Source of the DNA: Chloroflexota bacterium
Lineage (GTDB): Bacteria > Chloroflexota > Limnocylindria > Limnocylindrales > CSP1-4
Assembly (NCBI GenBank): GCA_021789355.1
Contig: JAJYJR010000359.1
Location: 1 to 6,272 of the forward strand
Reading direction: 5' to 3'
DNA length: 6,272 nucleotides
Of the stretch, positions 6,141 to 6,272 are shown piece by piece (within the stretch, counting starts at the first letter, position 1; each line of letters opens with the position of its first letter). The notes under the pieces were generated by a model. It had not been told where the DNA came from. It did not search any database and was given only the letters and a program-made list of their open reading frames with translations. A program made the position numbers and the translations under genes.

Positions 6141-6272
6141 ATGCGCGACGCCACGCGTCCGGGGAGGCACGGTCCGGCGCTCGGTGCGCTGGCGGTCGCG
6201 GTGGCGCTGCTCGCGACGGCCTGCGCGTCCACTGCCCGCCCCACGCCGGCGCGGCCGGCCCAGGCGGCCGCC
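6141..6272 (+). CDS. Probable lipoprotein, N-terminal part
   Basis: The first 44 residues of a gene that runs off the window. The start MRDATRPGRHG gives a positively charged n-region, followed by a hydrophobic stretch ALGALAVAVALLATAC ending at Cys28. This is a lipoprotein signal peptide. The lipobox is slightly off consensus (A-T-A-C with Leu one place further upstream) but acceptable. The mature protein would start at Cys28, be lipid-anchored on the outside of the membrane, and begin with an Ala/Pro/Thr-rich linker. Too little is present to tell whether the main domain is a solute-binding protein, an enzyme or something else. The start is supported by the -10 box just upstream. It is transcribed away from the SNF2 operon. 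Confidence 0.65.
   Translation, partial: MRDATRPGRHGPALGALAVAVALLATACASTARPTPARPAQAAA

Overview
The window is very GC-rich, with mostly G or C in third codon positions, and the real genes leave long open antisense frames. The last gene has a TANNNT-type -10 box placed for a leaderless transcript. This suggests a high-GC bacterium such as an actinobacterium or a GC-rich Chloroflexota lineage, possibly an environmental genome. The sequence alone does not fix the phylum.

Layout. (1) 1-307, plus strand: the C-terminal end of a DUF72 (YecE-like) protein. (2) 308-760: no intact gene, but two decayed fragments on opposite strands that meet near 630-640. One is the end of a PIN-domain (VapC-type) toxin on the minus strand, the other the signature/Walker B piece of an ABC-transporter ATPase on the plus strand. 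(3) 761-5652, minus strand: a compact three-gene operon, transcribed right to left. It encodes a small acidic protein of unknown function, a 1071-residue SNF2-family helicase/ATPase, and a 453-residue SWIM zinc-finger protein. The SWIM protein ends in a domain resembling the cyanobacterial calcium-binding protein CcbP. The intercistronic gaps are 3 and 2 bases. (4) 5653-6140: an intergenic region with a short coding-like patch, a GC-rich hairpin and promoter-like sequences. (5) 6141 to the end, plus strand: the start of a probable lipoprotein.

How the genes may work together. SNF2 ATPases next to SWIM zinc-finger proteins are a known bacterial pairing. The SNF2 protein should be a DNA-dependent translocase, and the SWIM protein a probable nucleic-acid- or protein-binding partner. 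The tight coupling suggests that all three products are made together. The unusual points are the CcbP-like tail on the SWIM protein, the unassigned acidic first gene, and a perfect in-frame 45-bp tandem duplication in the ATPase domain between motifs I and Ia.
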